Both the position numbers and the translations under genes were made by a program. A DNA stretch of 45,728 nucleotides from Anaerolineae bacterium (GTDB lineage Bacteria; Chloroflexota; Anaerolineae; Promineifilales; Promineifilaceae), in the NCBI GenBank assembly GCA_023954475.1, contig JAMLHW010000022.1, positions 1-45,728 of the forward strand, written 5' to 3'. Shown here piece by piece: positions 1-6,992 of this stretch; within the stretch, counting starts at the first letter, position 1; every line of letters begins with the position of its first letter. The notes under the pieces are model-generated. The model saw nothing but the letters and a program-made list of their open reading frames with translations. It had not been told where the DNA came from and did not search any database.

Positions 1-801
1 TTCGACGATGTATTCTTCGGATACTGTGTTTGTTGCCCAATCTGACTGGTCACTTATGCCATTTCGTAGTTCCTTAATCTTGAGAACTGGCAGCCTGTCA
101 GATTCATTTTCTGGCGGATATTTTTGGCAGGCAAGGCCATTTAGATAAACTGCTATTTCATCCAACGGCCGTTCTTCCCAATCATCCTCAGCGCCGTCGA
201 TGAACCAGTGGCGGAAGAGGGTTTGGGCGAGGGCTTCGAGGGTTTTGTTTTGGCGGTGGAGGAGGTCTATTTTGTCGTCGAGGGAGGAAAGAACGGCCGT
301 GATTCCTTCTTGTTCTTCCAAGCTGGGCAGGTCAATTTCTACTTCTTGAACAATCGTTGGGGAGATGTTAGCTTGCCCGCCCGAGCTATTGGCATGATTG
401 ATAAAATAAACTTGATAGTGCCAAGACGATAGCAGGTAAGCGATAAACTCTGGCAACGCTAGCTTCCTATCAACACGCAGACAGCTGACTCGTTGATTTA
501 ATAGATAGGTTCCCTTTATTTTGAAAAGGGCAACTTTTCCCACCCAAGTTTCAGGTGAGCCGTCAAAACGATTCCCTGACATTGTTATCAAAATGTCATC
601 TGGTTTGATCAGATACCTTGATTTTTGACTGGCTAGTTCCTCGGATACATAACTCAAAGTGTCCAGTAAAATCGTATTCGGTTTTACATTTTTGATTTTT
701 ATGACTGGAACGCCTTGCTCTAAAAAGTCTTTGCTTTTGAAAGCAAAGCCGTTGTGAACATCCAGGATTTCTCCAAGTGCCACGTTCTGCCAATCACTCA
801 T
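1..801 (-). CDS. hsdS: Type I restriction-modification specificity subunit HsdS (3' end cut by window edge)
   Basis: HsdS gives a type I restriction-modification complex its DNA target. The reading frame is open from ATG at 801 to the window edge (267 codons, no stop), so the C-terminal part is missing. It starts MSDWQNVALGEILDVHNGFA, the usual opening of a target-recognition domain. Residues about 1-155 form TRD1 (including PVIKIKNVKPNT and DDILITMSGN). The segment SLEEQEGITAVLSSLDDKID plus the following LLHRQNKTLEALAQTLF is the conserved central helical spacer. A second domain begins at WEERPLDEIAVYLNG. The start codon overlaps the stop of the mini-ORF upstream (ATGAGTGA), the usual hsdM-hsdS coupling. 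hsdR is not seen and may lie beyond the left edge. The family call is firm; the DNA target cannot be read. Confidence 0.92.
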   Translation of the reverse strand, partial: MSDWQNVALGEILDVHNGFAFKSKDFLEQGVPVIKIKNVKPNTILLDTLSYVSEELASQKSRYLIKPDDILITMSGNRFDGSPETWVGKVALFKIKGTYLLNQRVSCLRVDRKLALPEFIAYLLSSWHYQVYFINHANSSGGQANISPTIVQEVEIDLPSLEEQEGITAVLSSLDDKIDLLHRQNKTLEALAQTLFRHWFIDGAEDDWEERPLDEIAVYLNGLACQKYPPENESDRLPVLKIKELRNGISDQSDWATNTVSEEYIVE

Positions 802-961
802 CGTCAACCACCACCTTCGCCAAATTCTCCTGAATCAGTGTATTCAGGCGGCTCTCCTCGGCCAACTGCGCCGCCAGTTCCGCTTGAAGGTTCATGGCAG
901 AATTGACAAATCTCGGAGATTTGTCAATTCTCGCGCACACAACATCCTGACACTCACGCAT
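794..961 (-). CDS. Chimeric mini-ORF, copy 2 (hsdS-like head, palindrome, hsdM tail)
   Basis: A 55-codon frame starting MRECQDVVCARIDKSPRFVN. The first ten or so residues resemble an HsdS N-terminus (the real one here is MSDWQNVALGEIL). The next dozen are encoded by the 33-bp palindrome at 899-931. The remainder, [20 protein letters not shown] onward, repeats the C-terminus of HsdM and ends VVVDDE. Its stop overlaps the hsdS start (ATGAGTGA), so it occupies the place of the original hsdM 3' end. It is most likely a recombination scar rather than a functional gene, although its translation could maintain coupling to hsdS. No independent ribosome-binding site is evident. Confidence 0.4.
   Translation of the reverse strand: MRECQDVVCARIDKSPRFVNSAMNLQAELAAQLAEESRLNTLIQENLAKVVVDDE
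899..931. repeat. Palindromic element, copy 1 (near-perfect inverted repeat)
   Basis: Sixteen-base arms (AGAATTGACAAATCTC and its complement) around a single central G. It lies within mini-ORF copy 2. The same core TTGACAAATCT recurs at 1059-1091, 1359-1391 and 1537-1567. Confidence 0.9.
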
Positions 962-1121
962 CGTCAACTACCACCTTCGCCAAATTCTCCTGAATCAACG
1001 CATTCAGGCGGTTTTCCTCGGCCAACTGCGCCGCCAATTCCGCTTGAAGGTTCATGGCAGAATTGACAAATCTCGGAGATTTGTCAATTCTCGCGCACAC
1101 AACATCCTGCCACTCACGCAT
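954..1121 (-). CDS. Chimeric mini-ORF, copy 1 (hsdS-like head, palindrome, hsdM tail)
   Basis: A 55-codon frame nearly identical to its neighbour, starting MREWQDVVCARIDKSPRFVN and ending with the HsdM-like tail [19 protein letters not shown]. It starts 2 nt after the hsdM stop, and its own stop overlaps the next mini-ORF start (ATGCGTGA). The two units have a period of 160 bp. The MREWQ head differs from the head of the intact hsdS, as if it came from another hsdS allele. Read as a duplicated hsdM/hsdS junction. Expression is possible through translational coupling, but function is doubtful. Confidence 0.4.
   Translation of the reverse strand: MREWQDVVCARIDKSPRFVNSAMNLQAELAAQLAEENRLNALIQENLAKVVVDDA
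1059..1091. repeat. Palindromic element, copy 2
   Basis: Same 33-base inverted repeat as at 899-931, located 160 bp away in the tandemly duplicated unit. It lies within mini-ORF copy 1. Confidence 0.9.
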
Positions 1122-1123
1122 CG

Positions 1124-2725
1124 TCAATCGTCAACTACCACCTTCGCCAAATTCTCCTGAATCAGCGCATTGAGGCGGTTTTCCTCGGCCAACTGCGCCG
1201 CCAGTTCTGCTTGCAGTTCGGCAAATCGCTCGGCAAAGTCGAAGTCATCCTCCTCATCCGGCAGGCCTACATAGCGACCCGGTGTCAGCACATAATCCAA
1301 CTCACGCACCCGCTCAATCGATGCCGCCTTGCAAAAACCGGGGATGTCTTCGTAGGGTAGAATTGACAAATCTTGAAGATTTGTCAATTCTGATCGCGGC
1401 GCATTGCGCCAGGCGTGGTAGGTGTTGGCAATCTGGGCAATGTCCTCGTCGCTAAACTCCCGCGTGCGCCGGTTAATCAGGTGGCCCAGGTTGCGGGCAT
1501 CGATAAACAAAATCTCGTCGCGCCGGCTACGTTGGCGATTTGACAAATCTTGAAGATTTGTCAAATCTGCAGAGCGGTTGCGGCTCAAAAACCAGAGTGA
1601 GGCGGGAATCTGCGTGTTCAAAAAGAGCTTGGCGGGCAGGTTGACCACACAGTCCACCAGCCGCGCCTCCACCAGCGCCTGCCGGATGTCACCCTCGCCG
1701 CTGGTCTTGGAAGTCAGCGCCCCCTTCGCCAGCACAAAGCCCGCCTGCCCACTGGGGCTGAGGTGGTAAAGAAAGTGTTGAATCCAGGCGTAGTTGGCGT
1801 TGCCGCTGGGTGGGTCGCCGTACTGCCAGCGGCCATCGCCGCGCAGCAGGTCGCCACTCCAGTCGCTGTCATTGAACGGCGGATTGGCGATCACGTAGTC
1901 GGCCTTCAAATCCTTGTGGGCGTCGTTGAGAAATGATCCTTCATTATTCCACTTGACTTGCGAGCTGTCGATGCCGCGAATCGCCAAGTTCATCTTCGCC
2001 AGCCGCCATGTCGTCAGGTTGCTCTCCTGCCCGTAAATGGAGATGTCGTTCAGCCGCCCCTGATGTTCCGTGACAAACTTCTCCGACTGCACAAACATGC
2101 CGCCGGAGCCGCAGCACGGGTCAAAGACGCGCCCCCGGTACGGTTCCAGCATTTCCACCAATAACTTGACGACGCTCTTGGGCGTGTAGAATTGACCGCC
2201 CTTCTTGCCTTCGGCCAGCGCAAATTCGCCCAGGAAATATTCGAAGACATGGCCCAACACATCGGCGCTGCGTTCTCGCGCTACACCCAGGGCGATGTTG
2301 CTGATGAGGTCGATGAGGCCGCCCAGGTTGGTAGGGTCGAGATTGCCGCGTGCATACACTTTGGGCAGCACGCCGCGCAGCGACCGGTTCTCTGCTTCGA
2401 TGGCGTCCATCGCCGCGTCTACTTTCTTGCCGATTTCGGGGTCTTTGGCGTTGGCTTGCAAAAACGACCAGCGTGCGGGCGGCGGCACGAAAAAGACGTT
2501 TTCGGCACGGTATTCGTCGCGGTCTTCGGGGTCGGCCCATTCGTCGGCGTCCAGTTTGGCGTGCAGCGTCTCAAAGGCGCTGGAGATGTAGCGCAGGAAG
2601 ATGAGGCCGAGGACGACGTGTTTGTATTCGGCGGCGTCGATATTTTTGCGCAGTTTATCGGCGGCTTTCCACAATTGCTGTTCGAGTGTGTCTGAGTTGT
2701 TGGCGTTCTGCGTATTACGTGCCAT
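1124..2725 (-). CDS. hsdM: Type I restriction-modification DNA methyltransferase subunit HsdM
   Basis: N6-adenine methyltransferase subunit of a type I system; with HsdS it methylates the target adenine using S-adenosylmethionine. The N-terminal helical domain ([20 protein letters not shown]) is followed by the SAM motif [10 protein letters not shown] and the catalytic motif NPPF within [15 protein letters not shown] choose ATG 2725 ([10 protein letters not shown]): the frame extends to a TTG at 2767, but the HsdM alignment starts near MARN. Length is 533 aa, near the usual 490-530. Two in-frame insertions, each carrying LTNLQDLS, are encoded by palindromic elements at 1359-1391 and 1537-1567. 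They lie in surface-type loops after the catalytic core, so activity may be retained. The 3' end has been duplicated twice downstream. The gene has no TCGGCCGA octamer, unlike most of the window, which suggests acquisition. Confidence 0.95.
   Translation of the reverse strand: MARNTQNANNSDTLEQQLWKAADKLRKNIDAAEYKHVVLGLIFLRYISSAFETLHAKLDADEWADPEDRDEYRAENVFFVPPPARWSFLQANAKDPEIGKKVDAAMDAIEAENRSLRGVLPKVYARGNLDPTNLGGLIDLISNIALGVARERSADVLGHVFEYFLGEFALAEGKKGGQFYTPKSVVKLLVEMLEPYRGRVFDPCCGSGGMFVQSEKFVTEHQGRLNDISIYGQESNLTTWRLAKMNLAIRGIDSSQVKWNNEGSFLNDAHKDLKADYVIANPPFNDSDWSGDLLRGDGRWQYGDPPSGNANYAWIQHFLYHLSPSGQAGFVLAKGALTSKTSGEGDIRQALVEARLVDCVVNLPAKLFLNTQIPASLWFLSRNRSADLTNLQDLSNRQRSRRDEILFIDARNLGHLINRRTREFSDEDIAQIANTYHAWRNAPRSELTNLQDLSILPYEDIPGFCKAASIERVRELDYVLTPGRYVGLPDEEDDFDFAERFAELQAELAAQLAEENRLNALIQENLAKVVVDD
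1359..1391. repeat. Palindromic element, copy 3, in frame inside hsdM
   Basis: Inverted repeat with 16-base arms (AGAATTGACAAATCTT and complement) around a central G. Read on the minus strand it encodes the insert [11 protein letters not shown] between HAWRNAPRS and PYEDIPGF of HsdM. The gene stays open across it. Confidence 0.9.
1537..1567. repeat. Palindromic element, copy 4, in frame inside hsdM
   Basis: Inverted repeat with 15-base arms (GATTTGACAAATCTT and complement) around a central G. On the minus strand it encodes [10 protein letters not shown] within HsdM, between SRNRSA and RQRSRRDE. The outer base pairs differ from copies 1-3 (GATTTG in place of GAATTG), with a compensating change on the other arm. 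Confidence 0.9.
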
Positions 2726-3007
2726 ATGAAGTTGTTTTTGGTCTCGTACTGGTCTGGACAGATGCAATAGTTATACTCGGTTGTCGGACAATTGGCACGT
2801 TTCGGCCGAAAATCCGGCATTCAAAGTCAAGCAGTAATAGTTGCAACAGGGCTTTTGCTACTGCTATCGAAAACCAATAATTCGAACCGTTTGTGTATCT
2901 GAAACTGGACTCTGGCGAAAAATATCGGTGTCAGCTTTTCTCTCATGGAACAATAGATGAATTTAAGCTGAATGGCAGAGGTGTACAGGCAAGGCTATCG
3001 AGGCAAC

Positions 3008-3283
3008 CTACGGCGATATGCCGGACGCTGAACGCAGCGCTGTAGCCAGATCGACCGTACTGATGGGTGCCTTGAGGACAATGGCGTTGCCCGTGTCGGC
3101 GTGACCGCCGTCAATTTCCAACACCGGAATCTGAAACCGGTAACGCACGAGCAGTTCGTGATCCTGCGCAATATCGACTTCCGTCAACTCGTGCGGGTAC
3201 ATGCGCCGGAACATGCGCAGTTGCACCTTGACCATGTCACATAACGTGCAATCTTCTTTGGTATAGAGCGTGATCCGGAGCAT
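3008..3283 (-). CDS. Glutaredoxin-like (DUF836-type) thiol-disulfide protein
   Basis: A 91-residue protein, MLRITLYTKEDCTLCDMVKV at the N-terminus, with a CTLC redox motif directly after the first beta strand. This is the thioredoxin-fold arrangement of the small glutaredoxin-like DUF836 family. The IPVLEIDG segment supplies the cis-proline strand expected in the fold. Probably a cytoplasmic dithiol oxidoreductase; the partner is unknown. The frame can be extended to a GTG at 3334, but the extra residues are unlike the family, so ATG 3283 is preferred. It is the last gene of the minus-strand series and lies 63 bp beyond the stop of the M64-type peptidase gene. The 188 bp between 2820 and 3007 show no gene. 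Confidence 0.75.
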   Translation of the reverse strand: MLRITLYTKEDCTLCDMVKVQLRMFRRMYPHELTEVDIAQDHELLVRYRFQIPVLEIDGGHADTGNAIVLKAPISTVDLATALRSASGISP

Positions 3284-3346
3284 GGCTGGCGCTGAGCGAG
3301 CAGCAGAGAGGCAACACGGATAGCGCCGCGTCACCTTGCCTCCACG

Positions 3347-4501
3347 TCATAATTCCGCGACCAGTCGCCATTGACGGGCCTGGCGCGTCGCCTGGATGAC
3401 ATCGGGTTTGCGCAACCACGGATGATGGTCTTCCAGCGTGCACGCAATTTGCCAGTGGGTGCGACCGCGGGCGGCGGCGGGCAACTGCAAAGTGAAGGGT
3501 TCGTAATCGTCGGTTTCCTGTGCCGTCAGCCAGCCGCGCTGTCCTTTTTGCTTGATGCGCCAGGTCGTGTGGATGTATTTCGGCCGAATAACATCTGCCT
3601 CAAACCGAATCTCCGCTCCATGCGGTACATGCAAGCTTTCTTCTGCCGGCGCAAATGAGTCTGCAATGGTGCTTTTGCGATAAATGCGCTTGATCCACTG
3701 CTCGCGACACACCGGACAGAACTGCGCATAATGCCGCTTCATAATGCAATCGACTGTCGGCCGATAGACGCCGTAATTCGTGTACCCGGCTCCCTCAAAT
3801 GCGCCGACGGTTGCTGGCGCGCATTGGTCTGCACCGGGCGTAGGGCATGCCGTTTCCTCATCCACCCACACTTTCCACTTAGGCTTTTTGCCGTTGGTCG
3901 TGATATTGGCAAACGGCAGAAAATTGGGCAGCGACCGCCCGGCAAAAAGCGTCAAATCGGGCAGTTCGCCCGTGTATTCGTCCATCAATTTGGCAATGGA
4001 GTGGCCCGCCTCGTGAATCATGATGCGCGGAAAATCATACGAGTTGCGCGACGCATAGCCGACACCCATCGTGAACAACGTCGCCCCGCCCCGACGCGGC
4101 GTATTGCAGACAACGAGTACGCTGTCCCACGGGACACCGGACTGATTGGCGACGTGCCACACCCATGGATCGGGTCCGACCAGGCGGCGCTCGGCAATGA
4201 ACGAAAAACGTGCGCCCAAAGCACTCTGCACTGAAACCGGCGGATCTTGCCACCGGTCATTGATACCCGATTGGCGCGAAATGACATCGACGCGATGGAA
4301 GTTAAAATGCCTGATGTAGCTCGCCATCGGTTCGACGGCGTGGAATTCGGCGACGATTTTGTCAGCGTCGGCGTAAAACAGCGGCATGTCGGCTTCCGCA
4401 TAGCCGTCGCCCATGATCGCGACATCGAGCCGGTTATCCGGTGACCCGTTGTCGATGAGTGTGGTGAAGCGGGGCGATCCCCAGGTGTAGCGTTTGGGCA
4501 T
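3347..4501 (-). CDS. M64 (IgA peptidase family) zinc metallopeptidase
   Basis: A 384-residue protein with the zinc motif HEAGHSIAKLMDEY at about 163-176, where His163, Glu164 and His167 match HExxH and the DEY segment supplies the further ligand seen in M64. Upstream, DVAIMGDGYAEADM (about 26-39) and VLVVCNTPRRGGA match the conserved opening strands of the M64 domain, so it is close to a bare catalytic domain. The residues after about 300 look like a beta-sandwich (EIRFEADVIRPKYIHTTWRI). No signal peptide is visible, which is odd for a family usually secreted; either the true start is elsewhere or the enzyme acts in the cytoplasm. It starts 7 bp after the luciferase-like gene. The substrate is unknown. 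Confidence 0.78.
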   Translation of the reverse strand: MPKRYTWGSPRFTTLIDNGSPDNRLDVAIMGDGYAEADMPLFYADADKIVAEFHAVEPMASYIRHFNFHRVDVISRQSGINDRWQDPPVSVQSALGARFSFIAERRLVGPDPWVWHVANQSGVPWDSVLVVCNTPRRGGATLFTMGVGYASRNSYDFPRIMIHEAGHSIAKLMDEYTGELPDLTLFAGRSLPNFLPFANITTNGKKPKWKVWVDEETACPTPGADQCAPATVGAFEGAGYTNYGVYRPTVDCIMKRHYAQFCPVCREQWIKRIYRKSTIADSFAPAEESLHVPHGAEIRFEADVIRPKYIHTTWRIKQKGQRGWLTAQETDDYEPFTLQLPAAARGRTHWQIACTLEDHHPWLRKPDVIQATRQARQWRLVAEL

Positions 4502-4508
4502 GGTGCAA

Positions 4509-5438
4509 TCAGTTTAGCTGTGGCAGCACAGAAGCGGCGAATTGTTCCAATCCGTCTGTATCGTCGAGGTCGAGCCATTGTAACATGAGGCGCTGCACCC
4601 CAACTGCGGCATAGCGGCCGATATGGTCGACAATTTCAGCGGCGCTACCGACCATCAGGCCCCCGCTGCGCAGTCGTTCGACGGTTGAGCCGCCGTATAG
4701 ACCGGCCTTATGTGCGAGATCGGCTTCGTTTCGGCCGAAAACCAGGCCCGTCATCAACGAACGGCGCACGCTGCTGCGTTCACGTCCCTGAGTGTCGAGC
4801 AACGCATCGAGCCGCGCACTGCGTTCCGCAAAAATCTCCGGCGGAATAAAAACGCCATTCCATTCATCCGCAAAACGGGCCACCAGCGGCAGCGTCCGTC
4901 TGGGGCCGTTGCCGCCAATCAAAATCGGCGGGCCACCTGCTCGCGCCGGTCGCGGCAACATAATCGCATCCTTCAAGGTGTAGTAGCTACCTTCAAAGCT
5001 GGATGGTTCATCATTGCGCAGCAGCCGCGTGATCACTTCCAGCCCTTCCTCAAAACGGGCAAAGCGCTCAGGAATGTCTAACAGGTCCCAGCCGAAATTG
5101 GTATGTTCGCGCACTTGCCAGCCCGCGCCGACGCCCAGTGACAGCCGTCCGCCGGACAAATCGTCGACGGCCGTCGCCATACGCGCCGTCATCGTCGGAT
5201 CGCGGAACGAGACGGGCGACACCAGCGGCGCAAATTCGATGCGCTCGGTGTTGTCGGCCAGCCACGTCAGTGATACCCACAATTCCAGCGAATCCTTATC
5301 CGGCGGATTGGCGTTGGTGTAATGGTCGGAACGGTAGAGACCGGCAAAACCGGCGTCTTCGACTGTGCGCACGATGCGCTGCCAGCTCGTCCAGTTTAGA
5401 CCGTCCTGCCCTTCAATCATGATGGCGATTTCTGTCAT
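4509..5438 (-). CDS. Luciferase-like (LLM class) F420/flavin-dependent oxidoreductase
   Basis: A 309-residue TIM-barrel protein of the bacterial luciferase superfamily. It shows the N-terminal strand EIAIMIEGQDGLNW, then DAGFAGLYRSDHY, VSPVSFRDPTMTARMATAVD and the signature LSGGRLSLGVGAGWQVREH, followed by PILIGGNGPRRTLPL. These match the F420-dependent LLM class (glucose-6-phosphate dehydrogenase and methylene-tetrahydromethanopterin-reductase relatives). The exact cofactor (F420 or FMN) and substrate cannot be read. It lies between gatB and the M64 peptidase on the same strand, separated from gatB by a palindromic repeat. Length is normal. Confidence 0.85.
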   Translation of the reverse strand: MTEIAIMIEGQDGLNWTSWQRIVRTVEDAGFAGLYRSDHYTNANPPDKDSLELWVSLTWLADNTERIEFAPLVSPVSFRDPTMTARMATAVDDLSGGRLSLGVGAGWQVREHTNFGWDLLDIPERFARFEEGLEVITRLLRNDEPSSFEGSYYTLKDAIMLPRPARAGGPPILIGGNGPRRTLPLVARFADEWNGVFIPPEIFAERSARLDALLDTQGRERSSVRRSLMTGLVFGRNEADLAHKAGLYGGSTVERLRSGGLMVGSAAEIVDHIGRYAAVGVQRLMLQWLDLDDTDGLEQFAASVLPQLN

Positions 5439-5458
5439 GTGCTTACCTTCATATGCCG

Positions 5459-5489
5459 GAAACCGAGTTTTTCCAAAAAACTCGGTTTC
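5459..5489. repeat. Inverted repeat between gatB and the oxidoreductase gene
   Basis: Two perfect 14-base arms (GAAACCGAGTTTTT and its complement) flank a 3-base loop. It sits 12 bp beyond the gatB stop. On the minus strand the arm ends in a short T run inside the stem, so it could act as a terminator, but the exact symmetry and AT-rich inner stem look more like a dispersed palindromic repeat. Confidence 0.75.
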
Positions 5490-5501
5490 TTCGTGTTGTG
5501 A

Positions 5502-6947
5502 CTACTTGAGCGCATCCAGTTCTTGCTCAACCAGTTGATTGACGACGCCGGGGTTGGCTTTGCCCTTCATGGCACGCATCACCTGACCGACAAAAAAGCC
5601 CATGAGCTTGTCTTTACCGTCGAGGTATTGCTGCACCTGTGCCGGATTCTGGTCGATGGCTGCCTGGACAGCGGCGAGAATGGCGTCGCTATCGGATACT
5701 TGCGCCAGGCCTTTGGCCCTGACAATCGTTTCGGCCGAATCACCTGTCTCAAACATCTCCACCAGCACCGACTTGGCAATATTGTTGTTAATTGTCTGCT
5801 GTTCGACCAGTTCCGTCAGCGCCACCAACCCTTCCGGCGAGACGTCGATCTCGTCAAGCGACTGGCCGGACTCATTCATCAGCTTGAACAGATTGTTGAG
5901 CAGCAGATTGGCAATCGCCTTCGGCTCACCACCGGCAGCGACGGCGGCTTCAAACCATTCTGCCGTCACTTTTTCGTCGGCGAGCAACTCGGCATCATAG
6001 CGCGACAGGCCCCAATCATTGCGGTAACGTGCAATTTTGGCGTCGGGCAGCTCCGGCAGTTCGGCGCGAACACGCTCGATCCAGGCGTCGTCGATGTGTA
6101 GTGGCGGCAAATCCGGCTCGGGGAAATAGCGATAATCGTGTGCATCTTCCTTGATGCGCTGACTGAATGTGCGCTTGTCTGCTTCGTTCCAGCCACGTGT
6201 CTCCTGCACAATTTCGCCGCCGTTGTCCAATACGTTTGCCTGACGCTCTAGCTCATATTCGGTTGCCAGGAACAAGATGCGGAAGCTATTGAGGTTTTTG
6301 ACTTCGGTGCGGGTGTTGAGTTGATCAGTGCCTTTCGGCCGAATGCTGATATTTGGTTCTACGCGCAGCACACCTTTCTCCAAATCACCCGAGTTGACAT
6401 CCAGATAACGCAAAATCTGGCGCAATTTCGTCGCGTAGACGTATGCTTCTTCGGCCGAATGCAGATCCGGTTCGCTGACGATTTCGAGCAGCGGCACGCC
6501 GGAGCGATTGTAATCGACCAGCGATCCGCCGTTTTCCGTGTGCGTCAGCTTGCCGGTGTCCTCTTCCATATGCACGCGACGAACACCAATGCGGCGCACT
6601 ACGCCCAACTCCGGCTCAATCTCGAGCCACCCGCCGGTTGCCAGCGGCAATTCATACTGCGAAATCTGGTATGCCTTGGGCAGATCAGGGTAAAAATAAT
6701 TCTTGCGGGCAAAAATGTTGTGCGGGTGAATGGTGCAATTGAGCGCCAGCGCCACACGCATCGCGTATTCGACCGCACGCCGGTTGAGCACCGGCAACAT
6801 GCCGGGCATGCCCAGACAAACGGGGCAGACAGCCCGATTGGGGTCTTCTTCGACGCTGTCGACAACGCGACAGCCGCAAAACATCTTCGATTCAGTCAGT
6901 AATTCAGCATGGACTTCGAGTCCAATAACGCCTTCGTATTCAGTCAT
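5502..6947 (-). CDS. gatB: Aspartyl/glutamyl-tRNA amidotransferase subunit B
   Basis: Subunit B of GatCAB, which converts Glu-tRNA(Gln) or Asp-tRNA(Asn) to the amidated form in the cytoplasm. The protein (481 aa, normal length) begins [20 protein letters not shown], with the CGC and CPVCLGMPG zinc-type cysteines, then the signature [15 protein letters not shown] and [20 protein letters not shown]. The C-terminal YqeY-like tail domain ends [14 protein letters not shown]. gatA and gatC lie on the same strand but are separated from it by two unrelated genes. It follows the aminotransferase gene by 45 bp, a spacer occupied by a perfect palindrome. Confidence 0.97.
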   Translation of the reverse strand: MTEYEGVIGLEVHAELLTESKMFCGCRVVDSVEEDPNRAVCPVCLGMPGMLPVLNRRAVEYAMRVALALNCTIHPHNIFARKNYFYPDLPKAYQISQYELPLATGGWLEIEPELGVVRRIGVRRVHMEEDTGKLTHTENGGSLVDYNRSGVPLLEIVSEPDLHSAEEAYVYATKLRQILRYLDVNSGDLEKGVLRVEPNISIRPKGTDQLNTRTEVKNLNSFRILFLATEYELERQANVLDNGGEIVQETRGWNEADKRTFSQRIKEDAHDYRYFPEPDLPPLHIDDAWIERVRAELPELPDAKIARYRNDWGLSRYDAELLADEKVTAEWFEAAVAAGGEPKAIANLLLNNLFKLMNESGQSLDEIDVSPEGLVALTELVEQQTINNNIAKSVLVEMFETGDSAETIVRAKGLAQVSDSDAILAAVQAAIDQNPAQVQQYLDGKDKLMGFFVGQVMRAMKGKANPGVVNQLVEQELDALK

Positions 6948-6957
6948 ATTGATTCAG

Positions 6958-6985
6958 GTAGGGGCGACCCATGGGTCGCCCCTAC
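6958..6985. repeat. Perfect 28-bp palindrome between aminotransferase and gatB
   Basis: GTAGGGGCGACCCA followed directly by its reverse complement. It fills most of the 45-bp spacer between two minus-strand genes. The GGGGCGACC core resembles a dispersed repeat I recall from other filamentous bacterial genomes; this was not checked. Confidence 0.85.
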
Positions 6986-6992
6986 GTCAGGT

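Larger units (their letters stand above)
802..1220. repeat. Three tandem copies of the hsdM 3' end (two duplicated 160-bp units plus the native end)
   Basis: About 95 bp matching the last 30 codons of hsdM occur three times, at roughly 803-896, 963-1056 and 1127-1219. The first two are each joined to an hsdS-like start and a palindromic element. Units are 160 bp apart and nearly identical, differing at a few bases. The interval between the hsdM stop and the hsdS start therefore holds only these scars. Confidence 0.85.

Noticed and set aside
884-1066. 60-codon plus-strand frame through the junction repeats
   Set aside because: It is formed by the symmetry of the palindromic element and the complement of the mini-ORFs; no ribosome-binding site.
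899-1567. Regularly recurring palindromes taken as a CRISPR array
   Set aside because: Only four copies, with unequal spacing, inside coding sequence and separated by gene fragments rather than unique spacers; no cas genes nearby.
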